From positions 1 to 37,755 of the forward strand of contig CADAZU010000014.1 of NCBI GenBank assembly GCA_902792535.1: a stretch of DNA of 37,755 nt. The letters run 5' to 3'. Below are positions 22,692 to 30,847 of the stretch, piece after piece; within the stretch, counting starts at the first letter, position 1, and each line of letters begins with the position of its first letter. Made by a program: the position numbers and the translations under genes. The notes beneath the pieces were generated by a model. The model saw only the letters and a list, made by a program, of their open reading frames with translations, was not told the DNA's origin and did no database searches. The DNA comes from an uncultured Bacteroidales bacterium (GTDB taxonomy: Bacteria > Bacteroidota > Bacteroidia > Bacteroidales > Paludibacteraceae).

Positions 22692-23747
22692 ATGTTTTGC
22701 AAAGATATACAGAGCGCATTATTGCCTATTTTGAGTCATTACGATCCGGATCAAGTTGTTTGGATCGTGGACGAGCAGGTGCATAGTCTTTCAGGGGACT
22801 TTCAGGGGTGTTACGGGGGTGTTACGGGATATGAGACAATTTCGGAAGACGACAAATCGCTTCAAACGGTAGAGCGGATTTGGGATTTGTTACTCGAAAA
22901 AGGTATTACTCGCCGCGGTCTGCTGGTCGCCGTCGGTGGCGGTGTGCTAACCGACGTAGCGGGTTTTGCCGCAGCTACCTACAGACGCGGGATCGACTGG
23001 GTGGCGGTTCCGACTACTTTGCTGGCGATGGTAGATGCAAGCACGGGAGGCAAGACCGGGATCAATTACAAGGGGATGAAAAATATGATCGGTGCGTTCT
23101 ATCCTCCGGAGGAGACCATTATATGGTCCGGATGGTTGGAGACGCTGCCGGCGAAAGAGATGCTAAGCGGATTCGGAGAGATCGTGAAGATGGGACTGAT
23201 AGAGCCTTCAGCTGTCAACCATCAGCCTTCGGACCGGCTCTGGGAGGCGTTGATGCGTTATGATTTGGACACCATGCCAATAGAGGACCTGACACCGCTG
23301 ATCAAGGCTTGTGTGGAGGCGAAGGAGCGGATAGTAGCAGCAGACCCGAAAGAGGAAGGACTGCGGAAAGTATTGAATTTCGGACACACGTTCGGGCACG
23401 CATTGGAACAATTCTCAATTATCAATTCTCAATTATCAATTATCCCCCACGGCCATGCCGTGTTATACGGAATGGTGGCAGAGACGTATCTGAGTGTGGT
23501 GAAGTTGGGTTGCCCCAAAGAGGTATTGCAGCAGCTGACGCAGATGGTCATTCATTACTACGGCAAGCCGGAGTGCAAGTGCTCCGACCGGGGTAAGTTG
23601 ATTGAGTTGATGAAGCGGGACAAAAAGAACGAGCATGCAGGAGAGATCAACTGCACGCTCGTACGGGGAATAGGTGAACCGGTGATAAACCAGGTGATCA
23701 CAGAGGCGGAAGCCGAGGAGGCTTGGGAGTACCTGTTCAGTCTTTAG
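22692..23747 (+). CDS. aroB: 3-dehydroquinate synthase
   Basis: 351 residues from the ATG at 22692, the first start past the promoter. It converts DAHP to 3-dehydroquinate, the second step of the shikimate pathway, using NAD and a divalent metal. Core signature GGGVLTDVAGF, the RGIDWVAVPTTLLAMVD region and STGGKTGINYKGMKN are intact, as are the metal-site motifs FGHTFGHALE and HGHAVLYGM. Two repeat arrays are inserted: SAVNHQPS (about 173-180) and FSIINSQLSII (about 241-251), the latter between the two metal-binding His motifs. Convergent with phoH, overlapping by 11 bp. Confidence 0.95.
   Translation: MFCKDIQSALLPILSHYDPDQVVWIVDEQVHSLSGDFQGCYGGVTGYETISEDDKSLQTVERIWDLLLEKGITRRGLLVAVGGGVLTDVAGFAAATYRRGIDWVAVPTTLLAMVDASTGGKTGINYKGMKNMIGAFYPPEETIIWSGWLETLPAKEMLSGFGEIVKMGLIEPSAVNHQPSDRLWEALMRYDLDTMPIEDLTPLIKACVEAKERIVAADPKEEGLRKVLNFGHTFGHALEQFSIINSQLSIIPHGHAVLYGMVAETYLSVVKLGCPKEVLQQLTQMVIHYYGKPECKCSDRGKLIELMKRDKKNEHAGEINCTLVRGIGEPVINQVITEAEAEEAWEYLFSL
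23208..23228. repeat. 7-bp array TCAGCNN in aroB
   Basis: Three units (TCAGCTG, TCAACCA, TCAGCCT) of the family seen at 33637 and 36675, read in the same phase (SAVNHQPS). Confidence 0.6.
23415..23442. repeat. 7-bp array TCAATTA in aroB
   Basis: Four exact units (TCAATTA, TCAATTC, TCAATTA, TCAATTA), encoding SIINSQLSI between the conserved motifs GHALE and HGHAV. Confidence 0.85.
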
Positions 23748-24669
23748 ACTCGTACGCCGCTACGATGCGTTTCACCAGCGGATGGCGGACGATGTCTTTT
23801 TCATTGAAGGTAATGATTTTGATGCCTTTGATGCCTTGGAACCGTTCCAGAGCGTCGCGGAGTCCCGATTTCTGGGTAGGCGGCAGGTCTATCTGGGTCA
23901 TATCGCCTGTGACGATCATTTTGCCGCCCATTCCAAGGCGGGTAAGGAACATTTTGAGTTGGAGCGCCGTAGTATTCTGGGCTTCATCGAGAATGACGAC
24001 GGCGTCGGAGAGCGTGCGTCCGCGCATAAAAGCGAGAGGCGCAATCTGGATCGTTCCTTTCTCCATGTATTCAGTCAGTTTCGCTCCGGGAATCATGTCC
24101 TGAAGGGCGTCATAGAGAGGTTGCAAATACGGATCTATTTTCTCCTTCATGTCTCCTGGGAGGAAACCGAGTTTCTCTCCTGCTTCGACGGCGGGTCGGG
24201 AGAGGATGATACGTCGTACTTCTTTGTTTTTGAGTGCCTTTACGGCGAGTGCGATCGCCGTATAGGTTTTTCCTGAACCTGCAGGTCCGACGGCGAAGAG
24301 AAGATCGTTCTCTTCGTACGCATTGACGAGCGCTTGCTGGTTGGTAGAGCGGGCGTAGATAGACTTGCCGTTCACGCCATGGAGGATCAAATTATCGGTA
24401 GCCCGTTCCTGCGGTTTATCGCCGTGGAGGAGCATAAGGATGTCCTGTTCGGAGAGGCGGTTATTGCGGATACAGAACTGCTCGCAGAGAGCGAGAGAGT
24501 GCTGAAAATGAGCAATCGCAGACTCGGAACCGGTTACTTTGACTTGGTATCCCCGTGCGACAATGCGTACATCGGGGTGCTGGTTTTTGAGACAAAGGAT
24601 GTTCGAATTATTGACCCCGTAGAAGGTCGGCGTATCGAGGGCATCCTGAAGATTGATGATTGTTTCCAT
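23737..24669 (-). CDS. phoH: PhoH family ATPase
   Basis: 310 residues. N-terminal KH-like region (about 35-65, RGYQVKVTGSE), then a P-loop ATPase: Walker A GPAGSGKT (128-135), SRPAVEAGE, and Walker B-like DEAQN (228-232) followed by TGDMTQIDLP. Family members are thought to act in RNA metabolism; in many bacteria phoH is near ybeY, which is not the case here. Last gene of the HD-lpx-glnS operon. Its start lies inside the preceding small gene (62-bp overlap), and its 3' end overlaps aroB by 11 bp. Confidence 0.92.
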   Translation of the reverse strand: METIINLQDALDTPTFYGVNNSNILCLKNQHPDVRIVARGYQVKVTGSESAIAHFQHSLALCEQFCIRNNRLSEQDILMLLHGDKPQERATDNLILHGVNGKSIYARSTNQQALVNAYEENDLLFAVGPAGSGKTYTAIALAVKALKNKEVRRIILSRPAVEAGEKLGFLPGDMKEKIDPYLQPLYDALQDMIPGAKLTEYMEKGTIQIAPLAFMRGRTLSDAVVILDEAQNTTALQLKMFLTRLGMGGKMIVTGDMTQIDLPPTQKSGLRDALERFQGIKGIKIITFNEKDIVRHPLVKRIVAAYESKD

Positions 24670-25054
24670 TCACATATATTGCCTGTATTCCATTGTATAA
24701 CAATAGGTGAGGCACGTTAAGTTTTCTATTATATGTTAATGCTTGGTCAAGCGTTTTTTGGGTAAGGGGCACCGTCTCTGCCTTACATTCGATGAGCATG
24801 AGAGGAACAACCCCACCCTTGCCCTCCCCACAAGGGAGGGAAGTCTTAGCATAGACTACCGCATCGCATCTTTTCTTTGTTTCTCCGACAGAGATCGCTT
24901 GCTCTACCGCGATAAGGGAGGCGGGATAGTCCAGCTGCTCCACCAGATGGTGAAGCAACTGTTGCCTGACCCACTCTTCGGGCGTAAGGCGCACCCAACG
25001 GTGACGGAATTCGCAGAAGATCTGCTCCTTATTTTGGTTTATGCGGGTGCGCAT
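24608..25054 (-). CDS. Small protein with type I restriction R-subunit N-terminal-like nuclease fold
   Basis: 148 residues. RLTPEEWVRQQLLHHLVEQ is followed by a PD-(D/E)xK-like motif: Asp64 in CDAVVY and Glu89-x-Lys91 in LIECKA. This matches the HSDR_N-type proteins common in Bacteroidota, whose role is unknown to me. No other restriction gene is near. Residues 71-82 (SLPCGEGKGGVV) are an insertion of the GC-rich palindromic element between the two halves of the active site. The last 20 residues read over the start of phoH and may be a frameshifted replacement of the original C-terminus. Confidence 0.72.
   Translation of the reverse strand: MRTRINQNKEQIFCEFRHRWVRLTPEEWVRQQLLHHLVEQLDYPASLIAVEQAISVGETKKRCDAVVYAKTSLPCGEGKGGVVPLMLIECKAETVPLTQKTLDQALTYNRKLNVPHLLLYNGIQAIYVNGNNHQSSGCPRYADLLRGQ
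24810..24843. repeat. GC-rich palindromic element, copy 3
   Basis: CCCTCCCCACAAGGGAGGG core with upstream CCACCCTTG, in frame in the nuclease-like gene; coding strand gives SLPCGEGKGGV. Nearly identical to copy 4 in lpxD. Confidence 0.75.
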
Positions 25055-25058
25055 AAAC

Positions 25059-25086
25059 GTTAAGCCGTTAAATTGTTAAACTGTTA
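25059..25086. repeat. 8-bp tandem array GTTAANNN
   Basis: GTTAAGCC, GTTAAATT, GTTAAACT and a partial unit, filling the 29-bp gap after glnS and supplying its stop codon. Reverse-oriented relative of 2143-2177. Confidence 0.78.
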
Positions 25087-26820
25087 TTTCAGGTAGTTGT
25101 CTTTCAACGAGCAGGTGCGGTTGAGTACCAATTTCTCTGCTGTTGTGTCCGGATCAACGACGAAATAACCTTGTTTCAAGAGCTGGTAGTGGCTCTCCTG
25201 CTCAATTCCGTCCTTGAGTACCGGTTCGTGCATCTCGCTGCGGAGGGAGCCTTCCACTTTGGCGGTAACGACCTTGAGGCTATCAGGATTGAGGAGGTCA
25301 CGGAAGTCTCCTTCTTCGGCTGAGGGGTTTTCTACTGCAAAGAGACGGTCGTAGAGACGTACCTCGGCATCGATGCAAGAGTTGCATTCCACCCAGTTGA
25401 TAGTGGCTTTGGTCTTGCGGTTGCCTCCTTCTGTTCCCGATTTGGAGTTGGGATCATAGGTCGCATAGACGGTGGTAATGTTGCCTTCCGCATCTTTCTC
25501 GCAGCCGGTAGCCTGAATGATATAAGATGCTTTGAGTCGCACCTCGCGTCCGCCCGGAGAGAGACGATAGAACTTGCTGTCCGCCTCTTCAAGGAAGTCT
25601 CCGCGCTCGATCCAGAGTTCGCGTCCAAACTTCATCTCGCGTGTACCGAGTTCGGGGTGTCCGTCGATGTTCTCCGCCACGATGGTTTCTCCTGCGCCCT
25701 CATAGTTGGTAATGACGAGTTTGACGGGATCGAAGATAGCGCATACACGCGGAGCGGTCTCTTTGAGGTCCTCGCGGATGGTATGTTCGAGCAGCCCTTG
25801 GTCGATCATTCCTTCCACCTTGGTGTAACCGATCTTGTCCATGAACGTACGGATGGCGGAAGGTGTATAGCCGCGCCGGCGGAGACCACAGACGGTCGGC
25901 ATTCGCGGATCGTCCCAACCTGCTACGAGTCCTTCTTTGACGAGCTGGAGCATCTTGCGCTTGGACATAACGGTATAGGTAATGTTCAGACGGTTAAACT
26001 CCCGCTGTTTCGGACGGTAGTCCGGTCCGTAGGGCGATAGTCCGGCGAAGTTCTCTCCTGTGATTTGATCCAAGAAATAGTCATAGAGCGGACGGTGTAC
26101 CTCAAATTCGAGTGTACAGATGGAGTGGGTCACGCCCTCGAAATAGTCGCTCTGTCCGTGCGCGAAATCATACATCGGATAGACGTTCCAGCGGCGTCCC
26201 GTACGGTGGTGCGGATGGGAGGTAATGATACGATACATGATCGGGTCGCGGAAGTGCATGTTGGGGTTCGCCATGTCGATCTTGGCACGAAGAACCATCT
26301 TTCCTTCCTCTATCTCGCCGGCTTGCATGGCTTCGAAGAGACGCAGGTTCTCCTCAATGGGTCGATCGCGGAAAGGCGAAGCCACACCGGGTTCGGTCGG
26401 CGTACCTTTCTGCTCGGCTATCTGTTCCGCGGTCTGCTCGTCCACATAGGCCTTGCCCTCTTTGATGAAGCGGATGGCGAGGTCGTAGAGCTGCTCGAAA
26501 TAGTCGGAGGCATAGAAGATCTTGCCCCATTTGAAGCCCAGCCACGCGATGTCGCGCTTGATGGTCTCTACGTACTCGGTGTCCTCTTTGGCAGGGTTGG
26601 TGTCGTCGAAACGGAGGTTGCAGACGCCGTTGTATTTCTCGGCGATACCGAAGTCCATGCAGATGGCTTTGACGTGTCCGATGTGCAGGTATCCGTTCGG
26701 CTCCGGCGGGAAACGGGTTTGAATACGTCCGTTATTCACTCCCTCAGCGAGGTCTTTTTCCACGATCTGCTCAATAAAATTGAGACTGCGTTCTTCTGTT
26801 TGGATTTTTTCGTTTTCCAT
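25084..26820 (-). CDS. glnS: Glutaminyl-tRNA synthetase
   Basis: 578 residues, close to the usual GlnRS length. Class I signature HIGH at 46-49 within RFPPEPNGYLHIGH, RFDDTNPAKED, and the KMSKS-like VMSKR (284-288). The C-terminal anticodon-binding beta-barrels run from about 340 to the end. It charges tRNA-Gln with glutamine directly, so this organism need not amidate Glu-tRNA-Gln. It sits in the lpx operon, 36 bp after lpxA. Confidence 0.97.
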   Translation of the reverse strand: MENEKIQTEERSLNFIEQIVEKDLAEGVNNGRIQTRFPPEPNGYLHIGHVKAICMDFGIAEKYNGVCNLRFDDTNPAKEDTEYVETIKRDIAWLGFKWGKIFYASDYFEQLYDLAIRFIKEGKAYVDEQTAEQIAEQKGTPTEPGVASPFRDRPIEENLRLFEAMQAGEIEEGKMVLRAKIDMANPNMHFRDPIMYRIITSHPHHRTGRRWNVYPMYDFAHGQSDYFEGVTHSICTLEFEVHRPLYDYFLDQITGENFAGLSPYGPDYRPKQREFNRLNITYTVMSKRKMLQLVKEGLVAGWDDPRMPTVCGLRRRGYTPSAIRTFMDKIGYTKVEGMIDQGLLEHTIREDLKETAPRVCAIFDPVKLVITNYEGAGETIVAENIDGHPELGTREMKFGRELWIERGDFLEEADSKFYRLSPGGREVRLKASYIIQATGCEKDAEGNITTVYATYDPNSKSGTEGGNRKTKATINWVECNSCIDAEVRLYDRLFAVENPSAEEGDFRDLLNPDSLKVVTAKVEGSLRSEMHEPVLKDGIEQESHYQLLKQGYFVVDPDTTAEKLVLNRTCSLKDNYLK

Positions 26821-26856
26821 ATATATGTGTGTTATTGTTTACTAATTGACCTGTTT

Positions 26857-27582
26857 TTATGCGCGGACGATACCTCTTGTGGAGGCACGTACGAAATCCA
26901 GAATGAGGTCCCGTTCGGGTGAAGCGGGTATTTCCGCTTCGATGCGTTCGAGCGCCTGGGAGACGATCAAGCCTGAGTTATAGATGAGACGGTATGTCTC
27001 CTGGATCGTGTGTATCTGTTCGGGCGTGAAGCCGCGGCGGTTGAGTCCGACAGAGTTGATGCCGCAGAAAGCGATCGGTTCTCTGGCGGCAATTACGTAC
27101 GGCGGAATGTCCTTGTTGATCTTCGATCCGCCCTGAATCATGACGTGCGAGCCGATATGCGAGAACTGGTGAACGAGTGTACCTCCGCCGATGATGGCGA
27201 AGTCGTCCACTTCCACTTCTCCGGCTAACTGGGTCGCATTGGACATGATGATATTATCATGCAGGATGCAATCGTGCGCGACATGGCAGTACGCCATGAT
27301 AAGATTGTTGGAGCCAATGACCGTTTTGCCTTTGGAGGCTGTACCGCGATGGACGGTAACGAACTCACGGAGGACACAGTTATCGCCAATGATGGTCCAC
27401 GTCTCTTCTCCGCGGAACTTGAGATCCTGCGGCACAGCGCCGATGACGGCGGAGGGGAAGACATGGCAGTTATCGCCGAGAATAACATTATCGTCGATAT
27501 AGGCAAAGGCGTCGATAGTGACATTTTTGCCGATTTGAGCCTTTGGGCTTACGTATGCTAATGGAGATATTTGATTGGTCAT
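26857..27582 (-). CDS. lpxA: UDP-N-acetylglucosamine acyltransferase
   Basis: 241 residues from the ATG at 27582. First step of lipid A synthesis: transfer of a 3-hydroxyacyl chain from ACP to UDP-GlcNAc. N-terminal hexapeptide-repeat left-handed beta-helix (about 5-180, for example IGKNVTIDAFAYI), catalytic-His region YCHVAHDC, and the FCGINSVGLNRRGF segment before the helical C-terminus. The start codon lies inside a 7-bp repeat array, so the first residues (MTNQ) are repeat-derived. It follows lpxC by 14 bp. Confidence 0.95.
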   Translation of the reverse strand: MTNQISPLAYVSPKAQIGKNVTIDAFAYIDDNVILGDNCHVFPSAVIGAVPQDLKFRGEETWTIIGDNCVLREFVTVHRGTASKGKTVIGSNNLIMAYCHVAHDCILHDNIIMSNATQLAGEVEVDDFAIIGGGTLVHQFSHIGSHVMIQGGSKINKDIPPYVIAAREPIAFCGINSVGLNRRGFTPEQIHTIQETYRLIYNSGLIVSQALERIEAEIPASPERDLILDFVRASTRGIVRA

Positions 27583-27599
27583 TGGTGATTGGTGATTTA
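27572..27599. repeat. 7-bp tandem array TGATTGG
   Basis: Four exact units (TGATTGG, TCATTGG, TGATTGG, TGATTTA). It spans the lpxC-lpxA junction and includes the lpxA start codon. This is where a fused FabZ domain would normally be encoded in Bacteroidales. Confidence 0.85.
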
Positions 27600-28499
27600 T
27601 TCGGATAATATCTGGTTTCTTAGACGGCGGACGCACTGGGTATTAAAGGTGTGTCCTGGTTTATAGGCGACGATACGTCCCTGGAGCCGCAGCCCGAGGA
27701 GGGAGAGGTCTCCGATGACGTCCAGCAGTTTATGGCGCGCCGGTTCATTGGGATAATTGAGCGGCGAGAGGTAACCGAGCTTCTTTGCATCCAGATGCGG
27801 CTGCCCCAGTTTGTCGCAGAAATAATCCATTCCGTCCTGGGACAGTTCGGTTTCGTAGATGACGAGCGCATTCTTGAGGTCTCCTCCTTTGATGAGTCCG
27901 ACGCGCAGGAGCGGTTCGATCTCGCGTACGAAACAGAAAGTACGCGCGGCAGCCATCTCGACAGGATAATCCTTGAGGTTCTTCAGCGTCGCGTGCTGCT
28001 CACGGAGGAGCCGCGAGTCAAAGGCGATGGTGATATCGACCTCGTAGTGGTCGCAAGGTTCGATACGCATGGTGTGTCCGTGCTCGGAGATGTACTCGAT
28101 GGGTTCGCGCACGACATATATCTGCTGTTCGGCGTCCTGCTCAACTATTCCGACACGCTGGATCTCCTGCACAAATAGTTTGGCAGAGCCATCGAGGATC
28201 GGCATTTCGGGTGCGTCCACATCGATAATACAGTTATCCACTCCCAAGGCATAAAGCGCCGAAAGGGCGTGCTCTACGGTTGAGATCTTCCATTTTCCCC
28301 GTTCAAGTACGGTTCCTCGCTCGGTAGCGGAGACATATTCCGCGAGTGCTTGGTGGCAAGGCTGTCCGGGCAAGTCCACGCGGCGAAGACAAACGCCTGT
28401 GTTCTCCGGCGCCGGATGGAAAGTTGCGGTCACAAACAGACCTGTATGAAGCCCTACGGAAGAGAGGGTAAAACTATCTTTTAAAGTATGCTGTTTCAA
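27597..28499 (-). CDS. lpxC: UDP-3-O-acyl-N-acetylglucosamine deacetylase, stand-alone form
   Basis: 300 residues, matching a single LpxC. It removes the acetyl group in the committed step of lipid A synthesis with a catalytic zinc. Zinc ligands are His77 (STVEHALSAL), His256 and Asp260 (ARHKLLDVIGD); the catalytic His is 283 (PGHTFN). RTFCF at 186-190 corresponds to the family RTFGF. In most Bacteroidota LpxC is fused to the dehydratase FabZ (about 460 residues); here the protein stops right after the LpxC domain and no fabZ is in the window. Confidence 0.95.
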   Translation of the reverse strand: MKQHTLKDSFTLSSVGLHTGLFVTATFHPAPENTGVCLRRVDLPGQPCHQALAEYVSATERGTVLERGKWKISTVEHALSALYALGVDNCIIDVDAPEMPILDGSAKLFVQEIQRVGIVEQDAEQQIYVVREPIEYISEHGHTMRIEPCDHYEVDITIAFDSRLLREQHATLKNLKDYPVEMAAARTFCFVREIEPLLRVGLIKGGDLKNALVIYETELSQDGMDYFCDKLGQPHLDAKKLGYLSPLNYPNEPARHKLLDVIGDLSLLGLRLQGRIVAYKPGHTFNTQCVRRLRNQILSE

Positions 28500-28503
28500 G
28501 GTA

Positions 28504-28538
28504 AATTAAAAATTAAAAATTACGAATTACGAATTGCG
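28504..28538. repeat. 7-bp tandem array AATTAAA/AATTACG
   Basis: Five exact units (AATTAAA twice, AATTACG twice, AATTGCG). It fills the lpxD-lpxC gap and supplies the stop codon and last residues of LpxD. Confidence 0.85.
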
Positions 28539-29558
28539 GGATGTTTTTCCGCTCTGTTTGAAGCGGACTACGGCGCGGCGCCATATGGAGGCGTCGATGG
28601 CAGGCGATCCCATGTATGTACCGGCTTTCCGGACCGATCCCGCGACACCGGACTGCGCGCCGAAAATACAGTTGTCGGCTATTTGTATGTGTCCGGCTAC
28701 TCCGACCTGTCCTGCGAGGATACAACGGGCACCTATTTTCGTACTGCCGGCAATACCGACTTGTGCGCAAAGGAACGATGAGGCACCGACCTCCACATTA
28801 TGTCCGATCTGGACGAGGTTGTCCAGTTTGGCGTTGGTACGAATGACGGTCGAACCCATCATAGCGCGGTCGATGGTGGTGTTGGCTCCGATCTCCACAT
28901 CGTCTTCTATGATGACATTTCCTATCTGCGGGATCTTTTGGTTGACGCCCTGCGCGTCGGGTTCGAAGCCGAAGCCGTCCGAGCCGACTACTGCGCCGGC
29001 ATGGAGGATACAGTTCGCTCCAATGAGGCAGTTGTAATAGACTTTGACGCCGGCATAGAGGACGGTATTGTCGCCAATCGTCACATTATCGCCGATATAG
29101 ACATGCGGATATATCTGCACACCTTTGCCGAGACGGACGTTCCGCCCGATATACGCGAATGCGCCTATATACGCATCGGACGGGATCTGTACTCCTTCGG
29201 AGACGAAGGACGGCTGTTCAACGCCTTTGCGGGGCGGGTTCATCGCTTTGGAGACGATGGAGAGAAGTTGCGCCATCGCTCCGCGTGCGTTGGGGACGAG
29301 GATAAAAGCGCCGGAAACCCCATCCCGCCCCTCCCCACAAGGGAGGGAGTTCGGATCGGCGATGAGGGATTTGGTGATGAGTACCACACCGGCTTTGGTG
29401 TTAGCGAGGAAAGGGAGATATTTCTCCTCCGTGACGAAGGAGAGATGTTTGGGTTCCGCGGACTCGATAGGCGCTACGTCGCAGACCATCGAAGATGCGT
29501 TTCCGTATAGTTCTCCGCCCAAGAGAGCGGCTATTTGCTGTGCACTAAACTGAATCAT
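28527..29558 (-). CDS. lpxD: UDP-3-O-acylglucosamine N-acyltransferase
   Basis: 343 residues. N-terminal uridine-binding domain (1-100), long hexapeptide-repeat beta-helix (about 105-310) with the catalytic His in VQIGHNVEVG, and GSDGFGFEP typical of LpxD. It adds the second 3-hydroxyacyl chain to the lipid A precursor. Residues 70-82 (NSLPCGEGRDGVS) are an in-frame insertion of the GC-rich palindromic element in the N-terminal domain, in the same phase as in the nuclease-like gene. Both its start and stop codons lie within tandem arrays. Second gene of the operon. Confidence 0.95.
   Translation of the reverse strand: MIQFSAQQIAALLGGELYGNASSMVCDVAPIESAEPKHLSFVTEEKYLPFLANTKAGVVLITKSLIADPNSLPCGEGRDGVSGAFILVPNARGAMAQLLSIVSKAMNPPRKGVEQPSFVSEGVQIPSDAYIGAFAYIGRNVRLGKGVQIYPHVYIGDNVTIGDNTVLYAGVKVYYNCLIGANCILHAGAVVGSDGFGFEPDAQGVNQKIPQIGNVIIEDDVEIGANTTIDRAMMGSTVIRTNAKLDNLVQIGHNVEVGASSFLCAQVGIAGSTKIGARCILAGQVGVAGHIQIADNCIFGAQSGVAGSVRKAGTYMGSPAIDASIWRRAVVRFKQSGKTSRNS
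29317..29349. repeat. GC-rich palindromic element, copy 4
   Basis: CCCCTCCCCACAAGGGAGGG core preceded by CCCCATCC, inside lpxD; coding strand gives SLPCGEGRDGV. Confidence 0.75.
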
Positions 29559-29595
29559 TTACACATTTACTTATTTTCTCATTTATACATTTCTA
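29556..29595. repeat. 8-bp tandem array CATTTACA
   Basis: Five exact 8-bp steps: CATTTACA, CATTTACT, TATTTTCT, CATTTATA, CATTTCTA. It spans the end of the HD gene, the 20-bp gap and the lpxD start codon (29556-29558). Confidence 0.82.
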
Positions 29596-30847
29596 ATGGG
29601 TCAAGGCGATATTTGAACAAATACCTCTTTGTCGGTTTTCGTGTGAGTGCGGCGAGGTCGAGGATTTCGCTGGCTTCGGCTATGTCGCGCACGGTACCAT
29701 CGTTATACAAGATGTCGATTGAGTCCGCTTTCTCGGAATAGGTATTGCTGGTGGATATATGTTCGGACCAGAAGTAACGGGCATCCTCTTCGCTGATATG
29801 CAGGGCTTCGGCATATTCGCGGTTGAGGGCTTGTTTTTGGGCATCGGTAAGCGGCTCGGAGAGCAGTTCTCCGCGGAAAAGGCGGCGGTTGATGAAGCTC
29901 TCGGAAAGAGCGGAGAGCACTTTGTCGCCGCTACTGATCCACGCCTTGATGGCGCAGAGCACGTCATTATCGTCCAGCAGGGCATAGCGGTCCAGCGCTT
30001 CGCTATGAACGGCAAAATCCGCAAACGTGATGTGATTATACAGGAAATAATGAAGCGCAGGGGAGCAGAATAATTGAGAATTATCTGATCCTTGCGCCAG
30101 CTCCTTTGCGCGGGAGAGGATCTGAATGAGTTGCTGCTCGGCGGCAACAGAGGTCTTATGGAGATAGACCTGCCAGTACATAAGCCGACGCGCGACAAGG
30201 AATTTCTCTACGGAGTAGATTCCTTTTACCTGCACGACGAGGCGGTCGTTCCGTACGTCGAGCATCTTCAGGAGCCGTTCGCTCGCCACACGCCCCTCCT
30301 GCACACCCGTGAAGAACGAGTCGCGGCAGAGGTAGTCCATGCGGTCCACATCCAGTTGGCTGGAGATGAGCTGGTGGAGGAAATGCTTGTGGTACTCGTT
30401 CTTGAAGATCGCGATCGCCATATCGAGCGGTCCTTTTTCGTTGCGCGATTTAGCGAGGTCTTCGTTGATGCGCTCCATCATCAGGAGAGATATATCTTCG
30501 TGGGTGACGCCATCGACGAGGGTATGTTCGAGTACATGGGAGAAAGGTCCGTGACCGATGTCATGAAGAAGAATCGCAATCATAGCTGCGGTTGCTTCTT
30601 CGTCCGTTATTTCAACCCCTTTGAGCCTCAGCGCCGTGATTGCTTCCTGCATGAGGTGCATCGCTCCGAGCGAGTGCCCGAAACGGCTGTGCATCGCGCC
30701 GGGATAGACCAGATAGGAGAGTCCCAATTGGCGAATCCGGTTCAGTCGCTGGACATAGGGATGCTGCAGGACATCGAATATCAGTTCATTCGGAATCGAG
30801 AGGAAACCGAAGACAGGATCGTTAATTATTTTCAGTTTGTTAGCCAT
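29579..30847 (-). CDS. HD-domain phosphohydrolase (dGTPase-like)
   Basis: 422 residues. HD-domain metal motifs: HSRFGH (53-58) and HDIGHGPFSH (95-104), followed by the conserved QLDVDRMDYLCRDS. It belongs to the COG1078-like group related to dNTP triphosphohydrolases; the exact nucleotide substrate is not clear from sequence. It heads the operon HD-lpxD-lpxC-lpxA-glnS-nuclease-like-phoH, an order for the first four that I recall as usual in Bacteroidales (apart from the missing FabZ). A short repeat remnant (DNSQLF) is near residue 258. Its start region is duplicated (see 30840-30860). Confidence 0.9.
   Translation of the reverse strand: MANKLKIINDPVFGFLSIPNELIFDVLQHPYVQRLNRIRQLGLSYLVYPGAMHSRFGHSLGAMHLMQEAITALRLKGVEITDEEATAAMIAILLHDIGHGPFSHVLEHTLVDGVTHEDISLLMMERINEDLAKSRNEKGPLDMAIAIFKNEYHKHFLHQLISSQLDVDRMDYLCRDSFFTGVQEGRVASERLLKMLDVRNDRLVVQVKGIYSVEKFLVARRLMYWQVYLHKTSVAAEQQLIQILSRAKELAQGSDNSQLFCSPALHYFLYNHITFADFAVHSEALDRYALLDDNDVLCAIKAWISSGDKVLSALSESFINRRLFRGELLSEPLTDAQKQALNREYAEALHISEEDARYFWSEHISTSNTYSEKADSIDILYNDGTVRDIAEASEILDLAALTRKPTKRYLFKYRLDPLEMYK
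30072..30085. repeat. Two-unit 7-bp repeat in the HD gene
   Basis: AATTGAG, AATTATC, same units as 7237 and 23415, encoding DNSQL. Too short to be certain. Confidence 0.35.
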
